Positions 16,468 to 24,693 of a DNA stretch of 64,000 nucleotides are shown here, piece after piece. The position numbers and the translations under genes are program-made. The stretch is taken from contig NZ_PNYB01000001.1 of assembly GCF_002879855.1 (NCBI RefSeq), positions 1 through 64,000 of the forward strand, written 5' to 3'. The stretch comes from Trinickia soli (GTDB lineage: Bacteria; Pseudomonadota; Gammaproteobacteria; Burkholderiales; Burkholderiaceae). Position 1 is the first letter of the stretch, and each line of letters begins with the position of its first letter. The notes beneath the pieces were generated by a model. That model was not told where the DNA came from, did no database searches, and saw nothing but the letters and a program-made list of their open reading frames with translations.

Positions 16468-17229
16468 ATGTATGCTCCAGCCGATCATCTGATTCACCTG
16501 CTCGACGAGCCGCTTGCACGCGATGTCGACGCGCAGTCGCTGCGAGCGCTGCTTGCACGCGGGGTGGCGTGTCGCCCGCCCGTGAGCGCTGCGGTCTATG
16601 GCGTGTTGCTGAACGACGCGGGCGCACTATCGGCCCTCGGTGATGCCGTTCACGCGCCACCGTACAAGGCGCCCCCGAATGCGCCCGTGCTTTACGTCAA
16701 GCCGCGAAACACGCACGTGGGCCATCGCGCGCGCGTCATGGTGCTCGAAGGCGTGCCTGGCATACAGGTGGGGGGCTCACTCGGCATTGTCATCGGTCGC
16801 ACGGCGTCGCGCGTTCCCGCCGATGCCGCGCTGCAGTTCGTCGCGGGCTACACGATCGTCGCGGATCTGAGCGTTCCGCACGAGAGCCTGTATCGGCCGT
16901 CGGTGCGGTTTCGGGCGCGTGACGGGTTTTGCGTGATCGGTCCGGCCGTTGTGGCGAGCCGGCATGTTCCCGATCCAGATGCGCTTGGCATCGTGATCGA
17001 TGTGGAGGGGAAGCCCACCTTCGAGGCGCACACTTCGACCTCGATCAGAGGCGTCGGACGCCTTATCGCCGAGGTCACCGAGTTCATGACGCTATCTTGT
17101 GGCGATGTGCTGACACTCGGTGTGCCGCACGGCGCGCCTCTCGCGCCGGCAGGCGTCGACGTGCGCATTGCGATCGCCGATTGGCCGCCGCTCGGGTTCT
17201 CGACGATCGCCGAACGGAGTGCTCCATGA
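16468..17229 (+). CDS. hpaG1: HpaG1, isomerase/decarboxylase N-terminal-type subunit
   Basis: A 253-residue fumarylacetoacetase-fold protein equal to the N-terminal half of E. coli HpaG. Matching segments are P-P-Y-K-A-P-P-N, V-K-P-R-N-T, A-G-Y-T-I-V-A-D-L-S-V-P-H-E-S-L-Y-R-P and R-D-G-F-C-V-I-G-P. The metal-binding E-x-E of the family is replaced (V-G-G-S-L-G-I-V-I-G), as it also is in the E. coli N-terminal half. It isomerises and decarboxylates 5-oxo-pent-3-ene-1,2,5-tricarboxylate together with HpaG2. The ATG at 16468 has GAAGG 9 bases upstream and is preferred to the GTG at 16441, which lies inside the putative operator. It overlaps hpaG2 by ATGA. Confidence 0.9.
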   Translation: MYAPADHLIHLLDEPLARDVDAQSLRALLARGVACRPPVSAAVYGVLLNDAGALSALGDAVHAPPYKAPPNAPVLYVKPRNTHVGHRARVMVLEGVPGIQVGGSLGIVIGRTASRVPADAALQFVAGYTIVADLSVPHESLYRPSVRFRARDGFCVIGPAVVASRHVPDPDALGIVIDVEGKPTFEAHTSTSIRGVGRLIAEVTEFMTLSCGDVLTLGVPHGAPLAPAGVDVRIAIADWPPLGFSTIAERSAP

Positions 17230-17984
17230 TGCGCGGCCGCGTCGCCTTTGCCGGAGCGATTCACGAAGCCTACCCGCACGAGCGGGGCGTCCAGCTCGCA
17301 GACGGCCGCATTCGTGGCGAGGACGAGGTCGTGTGGCTCGCGCCGATCGAACCATGTACGATCTTTGCGCTCGGCCTGAACTATGCCGCGCACGCGAGGG
17401 AATTGCAGTTTTCGAAGCAAGAGGAGCCGCTTGTTTTTTTGAAAGGACCGGGCTCGGTGCTGGGCCATCGAGGTGTCACCCGCCGGCCATCCGATGTGAC
17501 ATTCATGCACTACGAGTGTGAACTGGCTGTCGTCATCGGCCGCCCTGCGAAAGCGGTGAAGCGCGACGAGGCGATGCAGTATGTCTCGGGCTACATGATC
17601 GCTAACGACTATGCGGTTCGCGATTATCTGGAGAACTACTACCGCCCCAATCTACGCGTGAAGAATCGCGACGGCGGCACCGTGTTGGGCCCGTGGTTCG
17701 TCGACGCTGCGGATATCCCCGACGTCACTCAGCTGGAGCTGCGTACCTACGTTAACGGCGCTTTACGTCAGCATGGCAACACGCGCGATCTGGTCACCGA
17801 CATCCCTTCATTGATCGAGTACCTGAGCAGCTTCATGACGCTTGGACCCGGCGATGTCATCTTGACGGGCACGCCGGAGGGCGTCGTCAACGTCGATGTC
17901 GGCGACGAAGTGGCTTGCGAGATCGATGGGCTTGGCCGCCTTCTCAACGTGATCGGATCCGACGCGGACTTCAACCGCGTTTGA
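17226..17984 (+). CDS. hpaG2: HpaG2, isomerase/decarboxylase C-terminal-type subunit
   Basis: A 252-residue fumarylacetoacetase-fold protein equal to the C-terminal half of E. coli HpaG. It carries F-A-L-G-L-N-Y-A-A-H-A, the metal ligands in M-H-Y-E-C-E-L-A-V-V-I-G, then N-D-Y-A-V-R-D-Y-L-E-N-Y-Y-R-P-N-L-R-V-K and L-T-G-T-P-E-G-V. It acts with HpaG1 in the cytosol. The ATG at 17226 overlaps the hpaG1 stop, so the subunits are translationally coupled; the longer open frame starting at 16929 runs through hpaG1 in another frame and is spurious. hpaE begins 15 bases downstream. Confidence 0.93.
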   Translation: MMRGRVAFAGAIHEAYPHERGVQLADGRIRGEDEVVWLAPIEPCTIFALGLNYAAHARELQFSKQEEPLVFLKGPGSVLGHRGVTRRPSDVTFMHYECELAVVIGRPAKAVKRDEAMQYVSGYMIANDYAVRDYLENYYRPNLRVKNRDGGTVLGPWFVDAADIPDVTQLELRTYVNGALRQHGNTRDLVTDIPSLIEYLSSFMTLGPGDVILTGTPEGVVNVDVGDEVACEIDGLGRLLNVIGSDADFNRV

Positions 17985-17999
17985 TCATTTAGGACTGCT

Positions 18000-19457
18000 A
18001 TGCGAATCGAACATCTGATCAACGGCAAACCGACGGCCGCCCGCCACTACTTCGAAACGGTCAATCCGGCTACGCAGGAAGTGCTGGCCGAGGTGGCGAG
18101 CGGAACGGCGCAGGAAGTGGACGCGGCTGTGCGCGCCGCCAAGGACGCATTTCCAGCTTGGGCCGCGAGGCCGGCCGTTGAGCGGGCCAACCTCCTGCGC
18201 AAACTCGGGGAACTGATCTCGAAGAATGTGCCGGAGCTTGCCGACATCGAAACGCGCGACACCGGGCAGACGATTTCGCAAACGCGCAACCAGCTTGTGC
18301 CGCGCGCGGCCGACAACTTTACGTATTTTGCCGAGATGTGTACACGCGTCGACGGTCACACGTACCCGACGCAATCGCATCTGAACTACACGTTGTTCCA
18401 TCCGGTCGGCGTCTGTGCGCTCATTTCGCCTTGGAACGTGCCGTTTATGACGGCGACCTGGAAGGTGGCGCCTTGCCTGGCGTTCGGCAACACGGCCGTT
18501 TTGAAGATGAGCGAACTTTCTCCGCTGACGGCGTCGATGCTCGGTCAACTCGCGCTCGAAGCAGGTATCCCGGCTGGCGTTCTCAACGTGGTCCACGGTT
18601 ATGGCAAGGACGCGGGCGAACCGCTCGTTGCCCATCCGGACGTGCGCGCCGTGTCGTTCACGGGATCCACTGTCACGGGGAACCGCATCGTCCAGGCGGC
18701 CGGACTCAAGAAATTTTCGATGGAGCTCGGCGGCAAGTCACCGTTTGTGATTTTCGACGACGCCGATTTCGAGCGCGCGCTCGACGCGGCCATCTTCATG
18801 ATCTTTTCGAACAATGGCGAGCGATGCACGGCGGGCTCGCGCATCTTCGTGCAGAAAGCGATCTATGCGACGTTCGCACAGCGCTTTGTCGAGCGGGCGC
18901 AGCGGCTGACCGTAGGCGATCCGCTCGACGAACGCACCGTCATTGGCCCCATGATCAGCCGGGCGCATTTGGCGAAGGTGCGCAGCTACCTCGAATTGGG
19001 CCCGAAGGAGGGCGCGACGCTCGCCTGCGGAGGCATCGGTTCGACATCGGTGCCCGAGGCCATGAATCAAGGCAATTTCGTGGCGCCCGCTGTATTCGTC
19101 GATGTCGATAACCGGATGCGTATCGCCCAGGAAGAAATCTTCGGCCCCGTCGCGTGCTTGATCCCGTTCGACGACGAGGCACAGGCGATCCGTCTCGCCA
19201 ATGACATCGCATACGGTTTGTCGAGCTACGTCTGGACGGAGAATGCGGGCCGCGCGCATCGCGTGGCGGCTGCAATCGAAGCTGGCATGTGCTTCGTCAA
19301 TAGCCAGAACGTGCGCGATCTGCGTCAGCCGTTCGGAGGAACGAAGGCCTCGGGCGTTGGCAGAGAGGGCGGGACGTGGAGCTACGAGGTGTTTCTCGAG
19401 CCGAAGAACGTCTGTGTGTCGCTCGGTTCGCATCACATTCCACGCTGGGGCGTTTGA
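18000..19457 (+). CDS. hpaE: HpaE, 5-carboxymethyl-2-hydroxymuconate semialdehyde dehydrogenase
   Basis: A 485-residue NAD-dependent aldehyde dehydrogenase. Visible motifs are S-P-W-N-V-P-F-M, the catalytic Glu in M-E-L-G-G-K-S-P-F and the catalytic Cys276 in N-N-G-E-R-C-T-A-G-S-R; near the C-terminus are N-S-Q-N-V-R-D-L-R-Q-P-F-G-G and G-R-E-G-G-T-W-S-Y-E-V-F, typical of HpaE. It oxidises the ring-cleavage product of homoprotocatechuate. It sits in pathway order between hpaG2 and hpaD, with AGGA 7 bases before the start. Confidence 0.95.
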   Translation: MRIEHLINGKPTAARHYFETVNPATQEVLAEVASGTAQEVDAAVRAAKDAFPAWAARPAVERANLLRKLGELISKNVPELADIETRDTGQTISQTRNQLVPRAADNFTYFAEMCTRVDGHTYPTQSHLNYTLFHPVGVCALISPWNVPFMTATWKVAPCLAFGNTAVLKMSELSPLTASMLGQLALEAGIPAGVLNVVHGYGKDAGEPLVAHPDVRAVSFTGSTVTGNRIVQAAGLKKFSMELGGKSPFVIFDDADFERALDAAIFMIFSNNGERCTAGSRIFVQKAIYATFAQRFVERAQRLTVGDPLDERTVIGPMISRAHLAKVRSYLELGPKEGATLACGGIGSTSVPEAMNQGNFVAPAVFVDVDNRMRIAQEEIFGPVACLIPFDDEAQAIRLANDIAYGLSSYVWTENAGRAHRVAAAIEAGMCFVNSQNVRDLRQPFGGTKASGVGREGGTWSYEVFLEPKNVCVSLGSHHIPRWGV

Positions 19458-19517
19458 TGCGCAGCCGGTGGTGTTACTTAACTCTCTGCAGACTGAGCGC
19501 AACCTGAGGAGACCGCG

Positions 19518-20381
19518 ATGGGCAAGCTCGCACTGGCCGCCAAGGTCACACATGTGCCGTCGTTGTATTTGTCGGAGCTCGATGGCCCGCATAAGGGCTG
19601 CCGTCAGGCGGCGATCGACGGACACCATGAAATCGGCAGACGGTGCCGAGCGCTCGGCGTCGATACGATCGTCGTGTTCGATGTGCATTGGCTCGTCAAC
19701 AGCGAATACCACATCAATTGCGCACCGAAATTCGAAGGCATTTACACGAGTAACGAGCTGCCGCATTTCATCAACAACATGCACTACGCGTATCCGGGCA
19801 ATGTCGGGCTCGGGGAGCTGATTGCCGACGTGGCGAACGAGATGGGCGTCAAAACGCGTGCGCACAGCGCGACATCGCTCGACCTCGAATACGGCACGCT
19901 CGTGCCGATGCGTTACATGAATACGGATCAACACTTCAAGACAGTATCGGTGTCGGCCTGGTGCATGTGGCACGACCTTCAGACGAGCGCGCGTTTCGGT
20001 CTGGCCGTGCGCAAGGCGATCGAGGACCGTTACGACGGCACCGTGGCGATCCTGGCAAGCGGTTCGCTCAGTCATCACTTCGCCAATAACGGCATGGCCG
20101 AGCAGTTCATGCACAAGGTATGGGATCCGTTTTTGGAGCAGGTCGATCGTACGGTCGTCGCGCTATGGGAAAAAGGCGACTGGAAGACCTTTTGCGCGAT
20201 GCTGCCGATGTATAACGAGAAATGTTGGGGCGAGGGCGGCATGCATGACACGGCCATGCTGCTGGGCGCGCTCGGTTGGGATCGATACGAGGGCGAAGCC
20301 GAAGTCGTCACGCCCTATTTCGGCAGCTCGGGAACGGGGCAGATCAACGCCATTTTCCCTGTCAGTCCATTGCCGTTGTAA
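19518..20381 (+). CDS. hpaD: HpaD, 3,4-dihydroxyphenylacetate 2,3-dioxygenase
   Basis: A 287-residue class III (LigB-fold) extradiol dioxygenase that opens the homoprotocatechuate ring next to the hydroxyls using non-haem iron. Diagnostic segments are H-V-P-S-L-Y-L-S-E, F-D-V-H-W-L-V-N, A-S-G-S-L-S-H-H-F and W-G-E-G-G-M-H-D-T-A-M-L-L-G-A-L-G-W. The start at 19518 follows TGAGGAGACCGCG. It is fourth in the operon, 60 bases after hpaE, and is followed by hpaF after 20 bases. Confidence 0.95.
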   Translation: MGKLALAAKVTHVPSLYLSELDGPHKGCRQAAIDGHHEIGRRCRALGVDTIVVFDVHWLVNSEYHINCAPKFEGIYTSNELPHFINNMHYAYPGNVGLGELIADVANEMGVKTRAHSATSLDLEYGTLVPMRYMNTDQHFKTVSVSAWCMWHDLQTSARFGLAVRKAIEDRYDGTVAILASGSLSHHFANNGMAEQFMHKVWDPFLEQVDRTVVALWEKGDWKTFCAMLPMYNEKCWGEGGMHDTAMLLGALGWDRYEGEAEVVTPYFGSSGTGQINAIFPVSPLPL

Positions 20382-20401
20382 TTTGCCGAAAGGATGCGCA
20401 C

Positions 20402-20800
20402 ATGCCACATCTGACGCTCGAATATAGCGATGGCCTTGCCGATGACGACAGCATGGCGATGCTTTGTCGCAAGCTCGCACGGTGTCTGCAGGAGCAAAAG
20501 GACGGCGACCGCTCGGTGTATCCCGTGGGCGGCATTCGTGTCCGGGCGTTGCGTTGCGAGATCTACTGTATCGCCGACGGTGTAATCGACGCCGCGTTCC
20601 TGCATGGGAATCTGAAGATCGCTGCGGGGCGTTCGCCAGCCGTTCGACAGGCCACAGGCGATGCGCTGTTCGATGTCATGAAGGCGCACTTCGCCGAAGC
20701 ATTCGAACGGCAGGGGCTTGCGCTTTCGCTGGAAATCAACGAGTTCAGCGAGGCCGGTAGTTGGAAGCACAACAACCTGCACGCACGGTTGAAGGGTTGA
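20402..20800 (+). CDS. hpaF: HpaF, 5-carboxymethyl-2-hydroxymuconate delta-isomerase
   Basis: A 132-residue tautomerase-superfamily enzyme. After removal of Met the catalytic Pro1 is exposed (M-P-H-L-T-L-E-Y-S), followed by typical C-H-M-I motifs such as G-G-I-R-V-R-A-L and C-I-A-D-G-V. It interconverts the diene product of HpaE for decarboxylation by HpaG. The AAAGGA at 20389-20394 precedes the ATG by 7 bases; the longer frame from 20276 runs through hpaD and is not used. Confidence 0.93.
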   Translation: MPHLTLEYSDGLADDDSMAMLCRKLARCLQEQKDGDRSVYPVGGIRVRALRCEIYCIADGVIDAAFLHGNLKIAAGRSPAVRQATGDALFDVMKAHFAEAFERQGLALSLEINEFSEAGSWKHNNLHARLKG

Positions 20801-20874
20801 TGGGTTAATGCGTTTATGTGCAAAAGGGCGACGCGTCGACACGCGTACGCACGACGAGAACGAGAAAGCTCATC

Positions 20875-21678
20875 ATGCTGGACGAGACGACAATTCGAGA
20901 GTTGGCAGCCAAGCTCGATCATGCCGAAAAGACCCGCACGCAACTGCGCCATTTTTCGGCCGCTTATCCGCAGATGACGATTGCGGACGGCTATGCGATC
21001 CAGCGCGAGTGGGTCAAGCTGAAACTGGCTGAGGGCCACGTCATCAAAGGCCGCAAAATTGGTTTGACGTCGCGCGCGATGCAGCGTGCGTCTCAGATCG
21101 ACGAGCCCGACTATGCGCCGTTGCTCGACAGCATGTTCCTCGAAGCCGGCCGGGACATTCCGATCGATCGCTTTATCGCGCCGCGGGTGGAAGTCGAGTT
21201 GGCGTTCATTCTGAGCAAGCCGTTGAAAGGCCCGGGCGTCACGCTATTCGACGTACTCGATGCGACCGCTTACGTGACTCCGGCCGTCGAAATCATCGAT
21301 GCCCGGATCGAACAGTTCGATCGCGAGACCAAGGCGCCGCGCAAAGTATTCGACACGATCTCCGATTTCGCAGCGAATGCGGCGGTTGTCACGGGCGGGC
21401 GGCCTGTGCGTCCCATGGATGTCGACTTGCGTTGGGTGGGCGCGCTGCTCTACAAGAACGGCGTCGTCGAGGAAAGCGGGCTGGCCGCCGCAGTGCTTAA
21501 TCATCCGGCGACAGGCGTTGCTTGGCTTGCGAACAAAATTGTTGCGTACGACGAGGTTCTGAACCCCAACGACTTGATATTATGCGGCTCGTTCACCGCA
21601 CCGATTCCCGCGCGCGCGGGCGACACGTTTCACGTCGATTACGGCCCGCTGGGCGGGATCGCTCTCAATTTCGTTTGA
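20875..21678 (+). CDS. hpaH: HpaH, 2-oxo-hept-4-ene-1,7-dioate hydratase
   Basis: A 267-residue member of the hydratase/decarboxylase family (MhpD-like). Visible features are [21 protein letters not shown], the metal-binding E-x-E in [10 protein letters not shown] and [10 protein letters not shown]. It adds water to the linear 2-oxo-dienoate before aldolase cleavage. The aldolase gene hpaI is not adjacent, so the last step must be encoded elsewhere. The ATG at 20875 gives the family length; the 19 extra codons upstream are not conserved. Confidence 0.93.
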   Translation: MLDETTIRELAAKLDHAEKTRTQLRHFSAAYPQMTIADGYAIQREWVKLKLAEGHVIKGRKIGLTSRAMQRASQIDEPDYAPLLDSMFLEAGRDIPIDRFIAPRVEVELAFILSKPLKGPGVTLFDVLDATAYVTPAVEIIDARIEQFDRETKAPRKVFDTISDFAANAAVVTGGRPVRPMDVDLRWVGALLYKNGVVEESGLAAAVLNHPATGVAWLANKIVAYDEVLNPNDLILCGSFTAPIPARAGDTFHVDYGPLGGIALNFV

Positions 21679-21700
21679 TCGGAAAAACAGGACGTCCGTC

Positions 21701-22081
21701 ATGAATCAGGAAGATCAGCAATGCGCGCTACCGAAGACCTTCGCGACACCGCTCGACCTCTATAAGGCGATCTCGCAGGTATGGTCGGCCGATACGTCGA
21801 GCCCCACCAACGCTTGGTCGCCCACGAATCCGGCGCAGAATCATTGCAGCGTGACCGCGCTCGTCGTGCATGATCTATTCGGCGGCGACATTCTTTGCAC
21901 GCGGACATCGGGCGGTACGCATTTCTACAATCTGATCGACGGCAGAAAGTGGGATCTCACGGTGAGCCAGTTCGCCGAGCCTATTCCTTACGACGACACG
22001 CCTTCGAGTCGCGAAGCCGCAATGGCGGATACGTCGCGGGAAAAATACGCGCTGCTGAAGGCGAGGGTCGGCGCAAGCTGA
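21701..22081 (+). CDS. YunG-like small protein at the end of the hpa operon
   Basis: A 126-residue soluble protein of unknown function. The core W-S-A-D-T-S-S followed by N-P-A-Q-N-H-C-S-V-T-A-L-V-V-H-D-L-F-G-G-D-I-L, then H-F-Y-N-L-I-D-G and W-D-L-T-V-S-Q-F, matches the YunG family of Bacillus and other bacteria. The invariant Cys and His suggest a papain-like or peptide-processing fold, but this is inference. It begins 22 bases after hpaH on the same strand and is probably transcribed with it, although YunG is not a known part of the hpa pathway. Confidence 0.65.
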   Translation: MNQEDQQCALPKTFATPLDLYKAISQVWSADTSSPTNAWSPTNPAQNHCSVTALVVHDLFGGDILCTRTSGGTHFYNLIDGRKWDLTVSQFAEPIPYDDTPSSREAAMADTSREKYALLKARVGAS

Positions 22082-22103
22082 AAGGCAGAACCGAATTTGC
22101 CTT
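22082..22103. terminator. Short hairpin between convergent genes
   Basis: AAGGCA and TGCCTT pair around a 10-base loop directly between the stop of the YunG-like gene and the stop of the convergent diguanylate cyclase. The stem is only 6 bp, so it is at best a weak bidirectional terminator. Confidence 0.35.
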
Positions 22104-23517
22104 ATGGGTGGGACATCGCGTGCCGGGGGTAAGCGGCTGCTGTCGGTTGCGGGCCAGGTTCGTCTTCCACCCGATTGCGCCCGTGGGCTTTCGCTTTGTA
22201 TAGGGCGCTATCCGCAGCGGCCAACAGCGTCGCCGGCGGCGCTTCGGCGTGAAACCGGCTCGAAGCGTGGCCGATCGACACCGTCACACAGGGCCCGCCC
22301 GTCACTGGGCCCGGCAGTGCCATGTCGGCGATTGCTTGCCTCAAGCGCTCCGCCATGACCATACCGGCGGCGGGATCGCAGGAGGGAAGCACGACGACGA
22401 ATTCCTCTCCGCCATAGCGCGCGACAAAGTCGTTTGGGCGCGACAGCGATGCGCTGAGCGTGTGCGCGATACGTCGCAGACATTCATCGCCGGCCAAATG
22501 CCCGAGCGCGTCGTTGTAGTCCTTGAAGTGGTCGACATCGACGAGCAGCACGGCGAGTGGATAGTCCGCTTTGATTGCGAGCATAAACTCGCGCGGGTAG
22601 CGTTCATCGAAATAGGCGCGGTTGAAGACGCCTGTCAGCCCGTCGCGCACGGATAGCTCTTGAAGCGCGCGGTGCGCGTCCGCCAGCCTCTGATAGGTGC
22701 GACTCGTCTCGGACATGAGCATGCCGAGCACTGCATTGGCCGACACCATCGCGGCAATGCGCGCGGCGTACCAGCCTACGCTGTAACGTGCGCCTGCGCC
22801 GAGCGTCAATGCGACGTCGATGAATCCCGCAAGAAGCGCCACTGCGAGCCACACGTCCACCAACGTCCGCAAACGCGTGACCAACACGTGGGCGCAGAAC
22901 GAAGCAAAGCAGATCGCCGCGACCGTTAGCAGAGCGGGGTGCGCGGATAAATGGTGATACGCCGATGCCGTCGAAACGAGGTCCGGCAGCAGGTTTCGCC
23001 CGGCGACCGCAGCGGAACAAAGCGCAATGGAAAGCCCGATAGAGCCCGCAATCATCAAGCTTCCGCGAATGCGACGTTTCGTGCGGCCTTCGATCGGTGG
23101 ACGGGCCTTCAGCGCCAGCGCGAGCGCTGCCAGCAGCGCGTAGCCTGCGCGCCAGATCAGCCAGATCCAGATGGACGTCTGTCGCCCCGCACCGAGCAGC
23201 CCGTTCGCTGAAAATACGCCAGGGTAAACGAGCAGATGAAACACCACCGCCACACTCGTGAATGCGTAGGCGCATGCCAACGCCACGAAGATCAGCCGCC
23301 CCGATGCGCGAAATTGCGTCCACAACAAAAATCCCGTCAGCCCTTCGGCAATGGCCACCGACGTCGCGAAGATCGGCATGAACGGCTGCACGACGACGCC
23401 CTGCGCGCGCGCGTGCGGCCAGACCAAGACGGCGCCGCACAGCATCACTGCCGCAGCGATAACGGCGGCGGCACGTTGCGTTTTGGTCGCAGAGAGCTGG
23501 ATAAGCGTTGCTTGCAT
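22102..23517 (-). CDS. Membrane diguanylate cyclase with MASE4-type N-terminus
   Basis: A 471-residue protein. Roughly eight hydrophobic segments occupy residues 15-275, ordered as in the MASE4 membrane sensor domain. The GGDEF domain follows at about 295-450 with V-D-V-D-H-F-K-D-Y-N-D and G-G-E-E-F-V-V-V-L-P. The inhibitory site R-P-N-D lies at the correct distance upstream, so product feedback is expected, unlike the two GGDEF proteins near position 2-5 kb. It makes cyclic di-GMP from GTP at the inner membrane. It is a single gene, convergent with the hpa operon; what it senses is unknown. Confidence 0.88.
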   Translation of the reverse strand: MQATLIQLSATKTQRAAAVIAAAVMLCGAVLVWPHARAQGVVVQPFMPIFATSVAIAEGLTGFLLWTQFRASGRLIFVALACAYAFTSVAVVFHLLVYPGVFSANGLLGAGRQTSIWIWLIWRAGYALLAALALALKARPPIEGRTKRRIRGSLMIAGSIGLSIALCSAAVAGRNLLPDLVSTASAYHHLSAHPALLTVAAICFASFCAHVLVTRLRTLVDVWLAVALLAGFIDVALTLGAGARYSVGWYAARIAAMVSANAVLGMLMSETSRTYQRLADAHRALQELSVRDGLTGVFNRAYFDERYPREFMLAIKADYPLAVLLVDVDHFKDYNDALGHLAGDECLRRIAHTLSASLSRPNDFVARYGGEEFVVVLPSCDPAAGMVMAERLRQAIADMALPGPVTGGPCVTVSIGHASSRFHAEAPPATLLAAADSALYKAKAHGRNRVEDEPGPQPTAAAYPRHAMSHP

Positions 23518-23633
23518 AACATCGAGAATGGGCTGACGAAGGCGGCTGCGTCACGAGGCTCGTCGCATACGCCCCCCATGGGGAAACGGCAGTTAGCGCG
23601 GAATCTGAAGATGCGATAGGTGAAACTGCCTAT

Positions 23634-23661
23634 ATAGACGATAGACGATGGACGATAGACG
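23634..23661. repeat. Four tandem heptamers (ATAGACG)
   Basis: ATAGACG is repeated four times head to tail, the third unit reading ATGGACG. It lies in the non-coding stretch next to the broken antiporter gene. Such heptamers vary by slippage; no role is evident. Confidence 0.85.
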
Positions 23662-23743
23662 ATGCCCGTGCGCAGACACGAAGCTTGCGCGGCGCCCGCC
23701 ATTCAATGCGTGATCGACGGGAACAGGTAAGCCCGCATGACCG

Positions 23744-23992
23744 AGCGATCAGCGCAACTTCGATCACGGTGACGGCGATTGCGAGCACGAGCGTTCCGAA
23801 CGGCTCGCCGACGCGATGGGCGACGACCCCGGCGTGATGCACGGCTGCGAAGACGGAGCCGACAAGCGCAACGCCTACCATCGCGATGGCGATGCCTTCA
23901 GCGTGAACGATGCGTGTCAGGCCGAGTATCAGCCATGCGGCGAGCGGAGCCCACAACGTCCAGCGCGGTAGCCCTTGCGATGAGGTCGACAT
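23744..23992 (-). pseudogene. N-terminal remnant of a ChaA-type Ca2+/H+ antiporter
   Basis: About 83 residues from the ATG at 23992 read as the first helices of a ChaA-family cation/proton antiporter: V-A-L-V-G-S-V-F-A-A-V-H-H-A, then A-H-R-V-G-E-P-F-G-T-L-V-L-A-I-A-V-T-V-I-E-V-A. After V-A-L-I the similarity stops abruptly and the frame runs into unrelated Arg/Ser-rich sequence ending near the heptamer repeats. Intact members have about 350 residues, so roughly three quarters of the gene is missing. A deletion joined the remnant to the repeat-bearing DNA. Confidence 0.7.
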
Positions 23993-24217
23993 GAAAGATC
24001 CTCGATCGTTGCTGGGGCGACCGGGGATTTTATCAGGCGGGGGTGAGTGAGCTGGGGGGCGGAGATCAATGGGCGCCAAGCAGATGGCTTGACGCACCCG
24101 GTCGAGTGCTTCGATTTACTCGGCGCGTATTCTCGGAAGGGCAGTGTGCCGGGCATCAGCGTGCCGGGAATCGCTGCCGAGCGCGCGCCGGCGCTCGTAT
24201 CGGAATGAGCGTCCGAA

Positions 24218-24361
24218 TTACTCCGCTATCGACGCGCGAACCTGCCGACGCTTCGCCGAAATCGTTGCGCGTTGCAGGCGCGGGCTGGCGCCGCGGATGA
24301 AAAGGGCGGCGCAGGTAGCGACCAAGGCCCAAACGCAGAGAATTACCGCCAACGTGCTCAT
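24218..24361 (-). CDS. 47-residue single-helix membrane protein
   Basis: The ATG at 24361 is preceded by CAGGAG with a 6-base gap, and the frame ends with TAA at 24218-24220. Residues 4-22 are a hydrophobic helix (L-A-V-I-L-C-V-W-A-L-V-A-T-C-A-A-L-F-I), followed by R-G-A-S-P-R and a basic tail. It is oriented toward the broken antiporter gene. I do not recognise a function; the ribosome site, helix and positive tail support a real small protein. Confidence 0.5.
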   Translation of the reverse strand: MSTLAVILCVWALVATCAALFIRGASPRLQRATISAKRRQVRASIAE

Positions 24362-24693
24362 GCCCATCTCCTGAATATCCGAGGATCGCGACTGCTGTCT
24401 GGCATTGCTGCCCGTCAGCGCGTCGATGGTTTGTAGTGTGCGCCAGCGGCCTGCGTGTCGATTGAGCGAAAAGAGGCCCGATTCAGCGCCAATCCCGACT
24501 ATGTGGTTTGTCCCCGTTTTGCCCGACGTTCGTGCTTCGCTACCGCATTTTGCGCCAAGTCTACCGCGCTTTTACGCCAATTCGTCAGTCGATATGTATT
24601 GTGAATTAGTCGAGCATGAAAAATATATTGGACGACTTACCGGACTTCTCGCAGTATTGCCGTTTTTGAAGACCGCCCCAGCTGAGGAAACAG
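24362..24693. other. Intergenic region upstream of ilvD
   Basis: These 332 bases hold no supported gene. The half next to ilvD is AT-rich for this genome (about 24590-24640) and is the likely promoter area, but no clear sigma-70 hexamer pair was picked out. The other half must hold the leader of the 47-residue gene on the opposite strand. Confidence 0.5.

Noticed and set aside
16468-17229. Loss of the metal-binding E-x-E in HpaG1 as evidence of an inactive gene
   Set aside because: The N-terminal half of E. coli HpaG shows the same change, so it is normal for this subunit.
16929-17984. 351-residue version of HpaG2 with a long N-terminal extension
   Set aside because: The extra residues come from reading through hpaG1 in a shifted frame; the ATG at 17226 is coupled to the hpaG1 stop and matches the family.
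18738-20114. 458-residue minus-strand frame
   Set aside because: Antisense to hpaE and hpaD, both certain.
24043-24374. Plus-strand short frames in the gap before ilvD
   Set aside because: They lack ribosome sites and are shadows of the 47-residue minus-strand gene or of non-coding DNA.
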